From positions 3,906,001 to 3,970,000 of the forward strand of contig NZ_JAJNEL010000001.1 of NCBI RefSeq assembly GCF_029428675.1: a stretch of DNA of 64,000 nt, given 5' to 3'. This document shows, piece by piece, positions 41,835 through 49,198 of the stretch; positions within the stretch are counted from its first letter, which is position 1, and the number at the start of each line of letters is the position of its first letter. Made by a program: the position numbers and the translations under genes. This DNA comes from Streptomyces sp. JH14 (GTDB taxonomy: Bacteria; Actinomycetota; Actinomycetes; Streptomycetales; Streptomycetaceae). Below the pieces are notes generated by a model. The model was given only the letters and a program-made list of their open reading frames with translations, made no database searches and was not told the DNA's origin.

Positions 41835-42511
41835 CCCGAGTGCTTGTCGTCGAGGATGAGGAATCCTTCAGCGACGCCCTGTCCTACATGCTCCGCAAAG
41901 AAGGCTTCGAGGTCGCCATCGCGGCCACGGGTCCGGACGGGTTGGACGAGTTCGAGCGCAACGGCGCCGACCTCGTCCTCCTCGACCTGATGCTGCCGGG
42001 CCTGCCCGGCACCGAGGTCTGCCGCCAGCTGCGCAACAGGTCCAACGTCCCCGTGATCATGGTCACGGCCAAGGACAGCGAGATCGACAAGGTCGTCGGC
42101 CTGGAAATAGGAGCCGACGACTATGTGACCAAGCCGTTCTCCTCGCGGGAGCTCGTCGCCCGCATCCGCGCGGTGCTGCGCCGCCGCGGCGAACCGGAGG
42201 AGGTCACGCCGGCCGCCCTGGAGGCGGGCCCGGTCCGGATGGACGTGGACCGGCACGTCGTCACGGTCTCCGGCGGCAAGGTCGACCTCCCGCTCAAGGA
42301 GTTCGACCTGCTGGAGATGCTGCTGCGCAACGCCGGCCGGGTACTGACCCGGATGCAGCTGATCGACCGCGTCTGGGGCGCGGACTACGTGGGCGACACC
42401 AAGACCCTCGACGTCCACGTCAAGCGCCTGCGCGCCAAGATCGAGCCGGACCCGGGGGCGCCGCGCTTCCTGGTGACGGTGCGTGGCCTGGGATACAAGT
42501 TCGAGCCGTAA
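41831..42511 (+). CDS. phoP: Phosphate response regulator PhoP (OmpR family)
   Basis: 226-residue response regulator: receiver with acidic pocket VEDEES, phosphoacceptor Asp52 in LVLLDLMLPG and switch residues in MVTAKDS and DYVTKPFSSRE. A C-terminal winged helix follows (MQLIDRVWGADYVGDTKTLD, HVKRLRAKIEPD). In Streptomyces PhoP activates pho genes and represses nitrogen and antibiotic genes. Its GTG start overlaps the phoR stop by 4 nt. A 46-bp palindromic terminator follows. Confidence 0.95.
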   Translation: MTRVLVVEDEESFSDALSYMLRKEGFEVAIAATGPDGLDEFERNGADLVLLDLMLPGLPGTEVCRQLRNRSNVPVIMVTAKDSEIDKVVGLEIGADDYVTKPFSSRELVARIRAVLRRRGEPEEVTPAALEAGPVRMDVDRHVVTVSGGKVDLPLKEFDLLEMLLRNAGRVLTRMQLIDRVWGADYVGDTKTLDVHVKRLRAKIEPDPGAPRFLVTVRGLGYKFEP

Positions 42512-42529
42512 ACCGGCCCGGACCCGCAG

Positions 42530-42575
42530 ACATGAAGGAAGGCGCCTCCCGGCCGGGAGGCGCCTTCCTTCATGT
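42530..42575. terminator. Bidirectional terminator between phoP and the convergent lipoprotein gene
   Basis: A 46-bp perfect palindrome centred between 42552 and 42553 (for example GAAGGAAGGCGCCTCC and its complement), with no unpaired loop. It ends 6 bp before the convergent gene's stop codon, so it serves both strands. The flanking arms include AAGGAAGG/CCTTCCTT. Confidence 0.85.
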
Positions 42576-42581
42576 GCCGGC

Positions 42582-43262
42582 TCAGTCGGTCGACGTGTCC
42601 GCCGACGCGGAGGCCGCGTCGGTCGGGGTGTTCTCGCTGCCCGCGTCGCCCGGGGTGTCCTCGCTGCCCGCGGCGCCCGCCTCCTCGGAGGGGGAGGCCG
42701 ACGGCGCGCCCGCGGCCGCGGACGGCGTGGCCGCCGGTGCCACCGGGATCGAGCTCGGGCCGAAGCCCGTGAAGAAGCTGGTGGCCGGGACGACGAAGGC
42801 GCCGAGCGGGACGTCGCCGGTCTCGCTGAACTTGAAGACGACCGCCTGCACGTTGCCGTTCTGCGCCGCCTCGCGGCCGTTCTCGATCACGGCGGACGCG
42901 TTGCCCTTGCCGCCGAGGACGACCCTGCCGCCGGCCGGGAGGACGACCGGTCCCGCACCGCCGGCGGCGTGCAGCTGCACCGTCGCGCCGGTGCCCGGCA
43001 GAGTGATCGCGTCGAGCGTCTGTTGCTTGGTGCCGTTGTTGAACAGCGTCGCGGCGACGACGGCCGGACCTTCGGCGTTGTGCTCCGGCTGGGTGATGAC
43101 GTTCGCGTTCTGGATCCTGATGTCACCGAGGGTGGTGGCAGCGTTGTCCGGCTTGATCTCGAGCGTCTGCGCGTCATTGCCGGCACCACACGCGGAAAGC
43201 GCACCGATCGAGATCACGATGGCAGTGGCGGCAAGGGCGCCGCGTCGAAGGCTGCGGCTCAC
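42582..43262 (-). CDS. Lipoprotein with DUF-type copper/immunoglobulin-like domain
   Basis: 226-residue lipoprotein. The signal peptide (SRSLRRGALAATAIVISIGA) ends in the lipobox ALSAC with Cys25, followed by GAGNDAQTLEIKPDNA. The mature domain has a run of beta-strands (IRIQNANVITQPEHNAEG, VVAATLFNNGTKQQTL, AVVFKFSETGDVPLGAF) and looks like an Ig/PCuAC-like or DUF461 domain. The tail is low-complexity, Ser/Ala/Pro/Thr-rich. AAGGAG lies 11 nt before the GTG at 43262, so that start is preferred to the GTG at 43295. Function unknown; it lies convergent to phoP and before carD. Confidence 0.8.
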   Translation of the reverse strand: MSRSLRRGALAATAIVISIGALSACGAGNDAQTLEIKPDNAATTLGDIRIQNANVITQPEHNAEGPAVVAATLFNNGTKQQTLDAITLPGTGATVQLHAAGGAGPVVLPAGGRVVLGGKGNASAVIENGREAAQNGNVQAVVFKFSETGDVPLGAFVVPATSFFTGFGPSSIPVAPAATPSAAAGAPSASPSEEAGAAGSEDTPGDAGSENTPTDAASASADTSTD

Positions 43263-43896
43263 GGCGGCGGCAACTCCTTGAACGTACGACTTCACGGACG
43301 GGAGGGGCGAGCGGCGTAAAGCCGCCCTAAGGGTGTGTCAGCGGCCTTAGGTTACCGAGCCGTCGTCCCCGCCCCGCACCCGACCCGCCCCTGATGCCCC
43401 CGGGCATCAGGACCGCCGATCCGCGGGCCTGCCGCTCGACGGTCCCCGGGTCGCGGTCCGCGTACCTGCTCAGGCCCCCGTCTCCGGTGATTCGCATGCT
43501 GTTCACATAACCGGCTTGATCAATTCCTGGGGCCTTGACGCATTCCTTGCACATAATCTCCGCAACGGCCGGGCGTTGATCAATTTCATTGGCCACCGGC
43601 ACTTACGTCCGTGCGGGTGATCGATCTCCGAACGGAGTACGGAAAGTCCACCATCTGGAACCCGGCAAAACGGGACGTTCGGCCACTTCGTGAAGGGTTC
43701 GAGGGCATGTGACGTAGGCGTTTCGCCTCGCCCGTACAGCCGCTCCGACCTGCGAATACCGTCTCCGGGAAGGCTTCCGCAGCACGTTCGTGACGCTGTT
43801 GTCAAGCCCTGAGATATGCCCTGACCTGCGAAAACGCCATTCAGGAGAAGCTGTTCTCGTGTTACTCTGGATAGCCACGGAAGGGGTACCTGTCAC
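43263..43896. other. Long intergenic region upstream of carD
   Basis: 634 bp between the lipoprotein gene and carD. The right end carries the carD promoter. In the middle, TTGATCAATT occurs twice, exactly 60 bp apart (43516-43525, 43576-43585), in a locally AT-richer stretch with CATAATCT. I find no codon-biased frame; a small RNA or a long leader is possible. Confidence 0.5.
43840..43868 (+). promoter_or_regulatory. Candidate carD promoter
   Basis: TTCAGG (43840-43845) and TACTCT (43863-43868) are separated by 17 bp, giving a start near 43875 and a short leader containing GAAGGGG before the ATG. Confidence 0.5.
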
Positions 43897-44379
43897 ATGA
43901 CGTTCAAGGTTGGCGACACCGTGGTCTATCCCCATCACGGGGCCGCGCTGATCGAGGCTATCGAAACTCGCCAGATCAAAGGCGTGGACAAGACCTACTT
44001 GGTGCTCAAGGTCGCCCAGGGCGACTTGACGGTTCGTGTGCCGGCGGACAATGCGGAGTTCGTGGGTGTGCGCGACGTAGTCGGGCAGGAGGGGCTGGAC
44101 CGGGTCTTCGAGGTGCTGCGCGCACCGTACGCCGAAGAGCCGACGAACTGGTCCCGGCGCTACAAGGCAAATCTCGAGAAGCTCGCCTCCGGCGATGTCA
44201 TCAAGGTCGCCGAAGTGGTTCGCGACCTGTGGCGTCGTGAGCGCGAGCGTGGTCTCTCCGCAGGTGAGAAGCGCATGCTCGCCAAGGCTCGCCAGATCCT
44301 GGTGAGCGAGCTCGCTCTCGCGGAAAACACGAACGAAGACAAGGCCGAGGCTCTGCTCGACGAGGTCCTCGCGTCCTGA
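43897..44379 (+). CDS. carD: CarD family RNA-polymerase-binding transcriptional regulator
   Basis: 160-residue protein: N-terminal RNA-polymerase interaction domain (MTFKVGDTVVYPHHGAALIE, with the Tudor-like fold) and C-terminal helical DNA-binding domain (NWSRRYKANLEKLASGDVIK, AGEKRMLAKARQILVSELA, with the conserved Arg/Trp residues that wedge into the promoter). CarD stabilises the open complex at many promoters, and its gene precedes ispD-ispF in actinobacteria. ATG after AAGGGG. Length equals the family norm. Confidence 0.95.
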   Translation: MTFKVGDTVVYPHHGAALIEAIETRQIKGVDKTYLVLKVAQGDLTVRVPADNAEFVGVRDVVGQEGLDRVFEVLRAPYAEEPTNWSRRYKANLEKLASGDVIKVAEVVRDLWRRERERGLSAGEKRMLAKARQILVSELALAENTNEDKAEALLDEVLAS

Positions 44380-44407
44380 CCCGGATCGCACCGGTCGTAA
44401 ATAAATG

Positions 44408-44463
44408 TGCCGCGGTGCCCGCTGACCAGCCGTTTTCACGGTGTGTCGTCGGGCGCTGCGGCA
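44408..44463 (+). terminator. Possible terminator after carD
   Basis: TGCCGCGGTGCCCG (44408-44421) pairs with CGGGCGCTGCGGCA (44450-44463) with two G-T pairs and a 28-nt loop. It begins 28 bp after the carD stop. The long loop makes this only moderately convincing. Confidence 0.4.
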
Positions 44464-44678
44464 TGTCCGGATACGGTGCGGACCATCCCTACGACACGTA
44501 GCGATATCTTGCTCGCGATCTTGCAGAGCCGACCCCGAGCGGCCGATGCGACTTCCCCGACCCCGACCGGGTGTCACGGAAAGGGTCCCGGTCAGGTCAA
44601 GCGTCGCGCCCGGCTCGCTTGTGGCCATACCCATGTCGGCTGTGGAAACAAACATGCTGATGCTTCGGAGTGCAACCG

Positions 44679-45425
44679 ATGTCTGATCAATCGCGTCCGT
44701 ACCGCACCGCCGCGGTGATTCCCGCCGCCGGCCGCGGCGTACGGCTCGGCCCGGGCGCCCCCAAGGCGCTCCGCGCGCTGAGCGGGACGCCCATGCTCAT
44801 CCACGCGGTACGGGCCATGGCGGCCTCCCGGTACGTGTCCCTGGTGGTCGTGGTCGCACCGCCGGACGGCGCGCCCGAGGTGAAGCACCTGCTGGACGAG
44901 CACGCCCTGCCCGAACGCACCGACTACGTCGTCGTGCCGGGCGGCGACACCCGCCAGGAATCGGTCGGGCTCGGCATCGACGCGCTGCCCGAGGACATCT
45001 CCGTCGTCCTCGTCCACGACGCGGCCCGCCCGCTGGTGCCCGTGGACACCGTGGACGCGGTGATCGAGGCCGTGCGGGACGGGGCACCCGCCGTCGTCCC
45101 CGCACTGCCGCTCGCCGACACCGTCAAGGAGGTCGAGCCCGGCGCGCCCGGAGCGCCCGAGCCGGTGCTCGGCACCCCCGTCCGCGCCCGGCTGCGCGCC
45201 GTACAGACACCGCAGGGCTTCGACCGGGACACGCTGGTCCGCGCCCATGCGGCGGTCGCCGTCGACGGCGACGGCGCGACCGACGACGCCGGCATGGTCG
45301 AACAGCTCGGGGCGCCCGTCGTGGTCGTACCCGGGCACGAAGAGGCATTCAAGGTGACCCGGCCGCTGGATCTGGTGCTGGCCGAGGCGGTTCTCGCACG
45401 CAGGAGGGCGAACGATGGCTTCTGA
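44679..45425 (+). CDS. ispD: 2-C-methyl-D-erythritol 4-phosphate cytidylyltransferase
   Basis: 248-residue enzyme of the MEP isoprenoid pathway, joining MEP and CTP to CDP-ME. The nucleotide-binding signature AAVIPAAGRGVRLG is followed by PKALRALSGTPMLIHAVRAM (catalytic Lys), VHDAARPLVP, ADTVKEV and the C-terminal TDDAGMVE region. The ATG at 44679 follows CGGAG by about 8 nt and is favoured over a GTG three codons upstream. It overlaps ispF by 11 nt, as in many actinobacteria. Confidence 0.95.
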   Translation: MSDQSRPYRTAAVIPAAGRGVRLGPGAPKALRALSGTPMLIHAVRAMAASRYVSLVVVVAPPDGAPEVKHLLDEHALPERTDYVVVPGGDTRQESVGLGIDALPEDISVVLVHDAARPLVPVDTVDAVIEAVRDGAPAVVPALPLADTVKEVEPGAPGAPEPVLGTPVRARLRAVQTPQGFDRDTLVRAHAAVAVDGDGATDDAGMVEQLGAPVVVVPGHEEAFKVTRPLDLVLAEAVLARRRANDGF

Positions 45426-45912
45426 GCACGTTCCCGTCATTCCGCAGGTCGGGATCGGGACCGACATCCACGCCTTCGAGGAGGGCCGCGAGCTGTGGTG
45501 CGCGGGGCTGCTCTGGGAGGGCGAGGGGCCGGGGCTGGCCGGCCACTCCGACGCCGACGTCGTCGCGCACGCGGCCTGCAACGCGCTCTTCTCGGCGGCC
45601 GGGCTCGGCGACCTGGGCCAGCACTTCGGGACGGGGCGCCCCGAGTGGTCCGGCGCCGCGGGCGTGACGCTGCTGACCGAGGCGGCGCGGATCGTACGGG
45701 CCGAAGGGTTCGAGATCGGGAACGTCGCCGTTCAGGTCATCGGTGTCCGGCCGAAGATCGGCAAGCGGCGCGACGAGGCGCAGAAGGTGCTGTCCGCGGC
45801 GGTCGGCGCGCCGGTCTCGCTGTCGGCCGCGACGTCGGACGGGCTGGGATTCACGGGGCGGGCGGAGGGGCTGGCCGGGGTTGCGACGGCCCTGGTCTAC
45901 CGGGTGACCTGA
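45415..45912 (+). CDS. ispF: 2-C-methyl-D-erythritol 2,4-cyclodiphosphate synthase
   Basis: 165-residue zinc enzyme that cyclises CDP-ME 2-phosphate, the next MEP steps after IspD and IspE. Metal ligands are Asp17 and His19 in GIGTDIHAF and the His of AGHSDADVVAHA. The family's DLGQHFGTG and KIGKRRDEAQKVLS motifs and the TSDGLGFTGRAEG end are intact. Its ATG lies inside the ispD tail (11-nt overlap), so translation is coupled. The nested inverted repeat at 45935 begins 23 bp after its stop. Confidence 0.95.
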   Translation: MASEHVPVIPQVGIGTDIHAFEEGRELWCAGLLWEGEGPGLAGHSDADVVAHAACNALFSAAGLGDLGQHFGTGRPEWSGAAGVTLLTEAARIVRAEGFEIGNVAVQVIGVRPKIGKRRDEAQKVLSAAVGAPVSLSAATSDGLGFTGRAEGLAGVATALVYRVT

Positions 45913-45934
45913 CTCGCGCCGGGGTCGGGGGTGC

Positions 45935-46401
45935 GGGGTTCCGCCCTCAATCGCCGGACGGGCTTGGTTGTGTCACCCCGGGCCGTGGGGGTGCCGTCGC
46001 CTCCGGCCGGGGGTGGGGTGGGCGGGGCCCCTCCGGGGCGTCTCCTCAGGACTGGCGCGGAAGCCCGCAACGCGGACGAGCCCGGCAGGTGCGCCAGTCC
46101 CTGCGGGGACTCCCCTGCACGGCCCCACCCACGCATCACTCGCGTCTGCACCCCGGTGGTCGTGGACGGGAGTGTCATCGGGCTGCAGCCGCGCGACGGC
46201 CCGGTCCGGGGCCGTGCAGGGGGGTCCCCGCAGGACGACGAACACAGACCCGGGCTCCTCCGACGACGAGCCCGAACGTTCGTCGTTTGAGGAGACACCC
46301 CGGAGGGGCCCCGGACCACCACCCACCGAACCAAGGCAACGGCAAGCTCCCGACCCGGGTCGGACACCCCGAGCCCGTCCGGCGATTGAGGACGGAACCC
46401 C
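45935..46401. repeat. Nested inverted-repeat element between ispF and cysS
   Basis: The 467-bp region folds on itself. Outer arms 45935-45967 and 46369-46401 match at 31 of 33 positions and hold GCCGGACGGGC/GCCCGTCCGGC with TCAATCG/CGATTGA. A second layer (GGGGCCCCTCCGGGG near 46037-46051 and its complement near 46288-46312) matches at 24 of 25 over its GTCTCCTCA extension. The inner stem (46100-46126 with 46208-46234) matches at 26 of 27. Arms between layers carry their own small hairpins (such as GGACTGGCGC/GCGCCAGTCC). No transposase is present, so a non-coding mobile repeat (MITE-like or REP-like) is likely. The GCCCGTCCGGCGATTGAGGA word recurs in Streptomyces intergenes in my recollection. 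Confidence 0.8.
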
Positions 46402-46525
46402 CCGCCCCGGAACAGCGGCACCCCACGACGAACGACGACCCGTTCGGGGGCACTGGCACAAAGTCGTCCGCCACGATCCCGAAAGGGGTCGCGGGGCACT
46501 GGTGTGGGCCCACTACCCTTGAGGG

Positions 46526-47929
46526 GTGACTATTCGCCTGTACGACACCAGCGCCCGGCAGATCCGTGACTTCGTACCGCTCACAGCGGGCTGTGTCTCG
46601 ATCTACCTCTGTGGCGCGACCGTCCAGGCCGCCCCGCACATCGGGCACATCCGGTCGGGGCTGAACTTCGACATCATGCGCCGCTGGTTCGCCTACCGCG
46701 GTTACGACGTCACGTTCATCCGGAACGTCACCGACATCGACGACAAGATCATCAACAAGTCGGCCGAACAGGGCCGCCCCTGGTGGTCGATCGGGTACGA
46801 GAACGAGCGCGCGTTCAACGACGGCTACGACGCGCTCGGCTGCCTCCCGCCCACCTACGAACCGCGCGCGACCGGCCACATCACCGAGATGATCGAGATG
46901 ATGCGCGGCCTCATCGAACGCGGCCACGCCTACGAGGCCGACGGCAACGTCTACTTCGACGTGCGCTCCTTCCCCGGCTACCTCGAGCTGTCCAACCAGG
47001 ACCTGGACGACCTGCGCCAGCCGTCCGGCGAGGGCGAGACCGGCAAGCGCGACCAGCGCGACTTCGCGATGTGGAAGGCGACCAAGCCGGGCGAGCCGAG
47101 CTGGGAGACGCCCTGGGGCCGCGGCCGGCCCGGCTGGCACCTGGAGTGCTCCGCCATGGCGCACAAGTACCTCGGTACCGCCTTCGACATCCACGGCGGC
47201 GGCATCGACCTGATCTTCCCGCACCACGAGAACGAGATCGCCCAGGCCAAGGCCTACGGCGACGAGTTCGCGAAGTACTGGGTGCACAACGGCTGGGTCA
47301 CCATGTCCGGCGAGAAGATGTCGAAATCACTCGGCAACTCCGTGCTGGTCAGCGAGATGGTCAAGACCTGGCGGCCGATCGTGCTGCGCTACTACCTCGG
47401 TACCCCGCACTACCGGTCGATGATCGAGTACAGCGAGGAGGCCCTGCGCGAGGCGGAGTCCGCGTTCGCGCGGATCGAGGGCTTCGTCCAGCGCGTCATC
47501 GAGAAGGCGGGCGGCGAGGTCGAGCCCGCCTCCGAGGTGCCGCTCGCGTTCGCCGAGGCGATGGACGACGACCTGGGCGTCCCGCAGGCCCTCGCGATCG
47601 TCCACACCACCGTGCGGCAGGGCAACTCCGCCCTCGCCGCCGACGACAAGGACGCCGCCGTCGCACGGCTCGCGGAAGTCCGGGCCATGCTCGGCGTCCT
47701 CGGCCTCGACCCCCTCGACCCGCACTGGAGCGGCGAGAGCGACCGCGGCGAGGACCTGCACGGGGTCGTCGACACCCTCGTACGCCTCGTCCTGGACCAG
47801 CGCCAGTCCGCCCGCGACCGCAAGGACTGGCCCGCCGCCGACGCCATCCGCGACCAGCTCAACCAGACGGGACTCGTCATCGAGGACAGCCCGACCGGCC
47901 CACGGTGGACGCTCGGCCCGCGCCAGTAG
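46526..47929 (+). CDS. cysS: Cysteinyl-tRNA synthetase
   Basis: 467-residue class I aminoacyl-tRNA synthetase. HIGH motif in QAAPHIGHIRSG, KMSKS motif in GEKMSKSLGNS, and a zinc site with residues in SIYLCGATVQ, HLECSAM and HGGGIDLIFPHHENE. The C-terminal helical anticodon-binding part (RVIEKAGGEVEPASEVPLAF to LARQ-like end) completes the protein. TACCCT, a -10 hexamer, ends 6 nt before the GTG at 46526 and there is no proper ribosome site, so the transcript may be leaderless. It is not MshC, because it is followed by rlmB and has the full CysRS length and end. Confidence 0.95.
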   Translation: MTIRLYDTSARQIRDFVPLTAGCVSIYLCGATVQAAPHIGHIRSGLNFDIMRRWFAYRGYDVTFIRNVTDIDDKIINKSAEQGRPWWSIGYENERAFNDGYDALGCLPPTYEPRATGHITEMIEMMRGLIERGHAYEADGNVYFDVRSFPGYLELSNQDLDDLRQPSGEGETGKRDQRDFAMWKATKPGEPSWETPWGRGRPGWHLECSAMAHKYLGTAFDIHGGGIDLIFPHHENEIAQAKAYGDEFAKYWVHNGWVTMSGEKMSKSLGNSVLVSEMVKTWRPIVLRYYLGTPHYRSMIEYSEEALREAESAFARIEGFVQRVIEKAGGEVEPASEVPLAFAEAMDDDLGVPQALAIVHTTVRQGNSALAADDKDAAVARLAEVRAMLGVLGLDPLDPHWSGESDRGEDLHGVVDTLVRLVLDQRQSARDRKDWPAADAIRDQLNQTGLVIEDSPTGPRWTLGPRQ

Positions 47930-48010
47930 TCCTCACCATGTGCCGCCCGGCGATCCGGGCGGCACACTTTCATTACGTACGCACGTCTGAAGCAAGGAAA
48001 CAGGTAGGTC

Positions 48011-48967
48011 ATGGCCGGGAACAGCCAGCGCAGGAACCGCCGCACGTCCAACAAGAAGGGCGCGCAGGTCGGCAGCGGTGGCCAGCGACGCCGTGGTCTC
48101 GAAGGCAAGGGACCGACGCCGCCCGCCTCCGTCCGTAAGGGACACAAGAAGAACCGGATCGCGAACGCCCAGGCCAAGCAGGCCGCGGCCCGCCGCCCCG
48201 CGCCCCGGCGCGGCGGCGTCAAGGGCACGTCCGAGATGGTCGTGGGGCGCAACCCGGTCTACGAGGCGCTGCGCGACGGCGTCCCCGCGACCACCCTGTA
48301 CGTGCAGCAGTACATCGAGAACGACGAGCGGGTCCGCGACGCGCTCCAGCTGGCCGGCGAGCGCGGCAACATCAATCTGATGGAGGCGCCGCGCCCCGAG
48401 CTCGACCGGATGACGAACGGCCTGAACCACCAGGGCCTCGTCCTCCAGGTCCCGCCGTACGAGTACGCGCACCCGGAGGACCTCACCGCCGCCGCGTACG
48501 ACAACGGCGAGGACCCGCTGATCGTCGCGCTCGACGGGGTCACCGACCCGCGCAACCTGGGTGCGATCGTCCGCTCCGTCTCCGCGTTCGGCGGCCACGG
48601 GGTGGTCGTGCCGGAGCGCCGCGCGGCCGGGATGACCGCCGGAGCCTGGAAGTCGTCGGCGGGCACCGCGGCCCGTACGCCGGTCTCCCGCGTGACGAAC
48701 CTGACCCGCGCCCTGGAGGGCTACCAGAAGGCGGGCATCACGGTCGTCGGCCTCGCCGCGGACGGCGAGCACACCGTGCAGGACCTCGAGGCCCTGGGCG
48801 GCCCCGTCGTCATCGTGATCGGCAGCGAGGGCAAGGGTCTGGGCCGGCTGGTCGGCGAGACCTGTGACTACCTGGTGCGGATCCCGATGCCGGGTGGTGC
48901 GGAATCGCTGAACGCCGGTGTGGCGGCGGGCATCGTGCTGTACGAGACGGCCCGGCGCCGCGCCTGA
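48011..48967 (+). CDS. rlmB: 23S rRNA (guanosine-2'-O)-methyltransferase RlmB family
   Basis: 318-residue SPOUT methyltransferase (TrmH/SpoU class). A disordered, basic N-terminal extension of about 70 residues (NSQRRNRRTSNKKG, ARRPAPRRGG) precedes the substrate-binding domain (EMVVGRNPVYEALRDGVPAT) and the knotted catalytic domain with the three SpoU motifs: DPRNLGAIVRSVSAFG, IGSEGKGLGRL and IPMPGGAESLNAGVAAGIVL. The basic tail is typical for actinobacterial members. It may methylate G2251 of 23S rRNA as RlmB does, or act as a related 2'-O-methyltransferase. ATG after a TAGG-like ribosome site, 81 bp after cysS. Confidence 0.9.
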   Translation: MAGNSQRRNRRTSNKKGAQVGSGGQRRRGLEGKGPTPPASVRKGHKKNRIANAQAKQAAARRPAPRRGGVKGTSEMVVGRNPVYEALRDGVPATTLYVQQYIENDERVRDALQLAGERGNINLMEAPRPELDRMTNGLNHQGLVLQVPPYEYAHPEDLTAAAYDNGEDPLIVALDGVTDPRNLGAIVRSVSAFGGHGVVVPERRAAGMTAGAWKSSAGTAARTPVSRVTNLTRALEGYQKAGITVVGLAADGEHTVQDLEALGGPVVIVIGSEGKGLGRLVGETCDYLVRIPMPGGAESLNAGVAAGIVLYETARRRA

Positions 48968-49025
48968 CGCACCGTCGCATCCGCCGGACCGGCCGGGAGC
49001 GGAGGGGAAGCGAAGGGGTGCGGGT

Positions 49026-49053
49026 GCCACCGGCGCACGGGTGCGCCGGTGGC
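49026..49053. terminator. Terminator after rlmB
   Basis: Perfect 13-bp stem GCCACCGGCGCAC (49026-49038) and its complement (49041-49053) with a 2-nt gap, 59 bp after the rlmB stop. Confidence 0.65.
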
Positions 49054-49134
49054 CGGGATCTCGCGGCTCCTCGCCCCCGGAAAAGCACCCGGTCGGGCGT
49101 CCGCCGACGGGGCGGCGACACCCGTCACCACCTG

Positions 49135-49166
49135 TTGACGGGCCTCGGACACTTCAGGCCCGTCAA
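49135..49166 (+). promoter_or_regulatory. Inverted repeat upstream of the DoxX-like gene
   Basis: TTGACGGGCCT (49135-49145) and AGGCCCGTCAA (49156-49166) are exact complements around a 10-bp centre; a second, overlapping inverted repeat GGACACT/AGTGTCC (49147-49153, 49170-49176) shares the site. It lies 33-64 bp upstream of the ATG, and TTGACG could be a -35. An operator is likely; regulator unknown. Confidence 0.5.
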
Positions 49167-49198
49167 GGCAGTGTCCTAAACACAGATCACTCGGTTAG

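Noticed and set aside
46526..47929. cysS as mshC (mycothiol cysteine ligase)
   Set aside because: It has the full CysRS length and C-terminal domain and sits in the ispDF-cysS-rlmB order. MshC is shorter and elsewhere.
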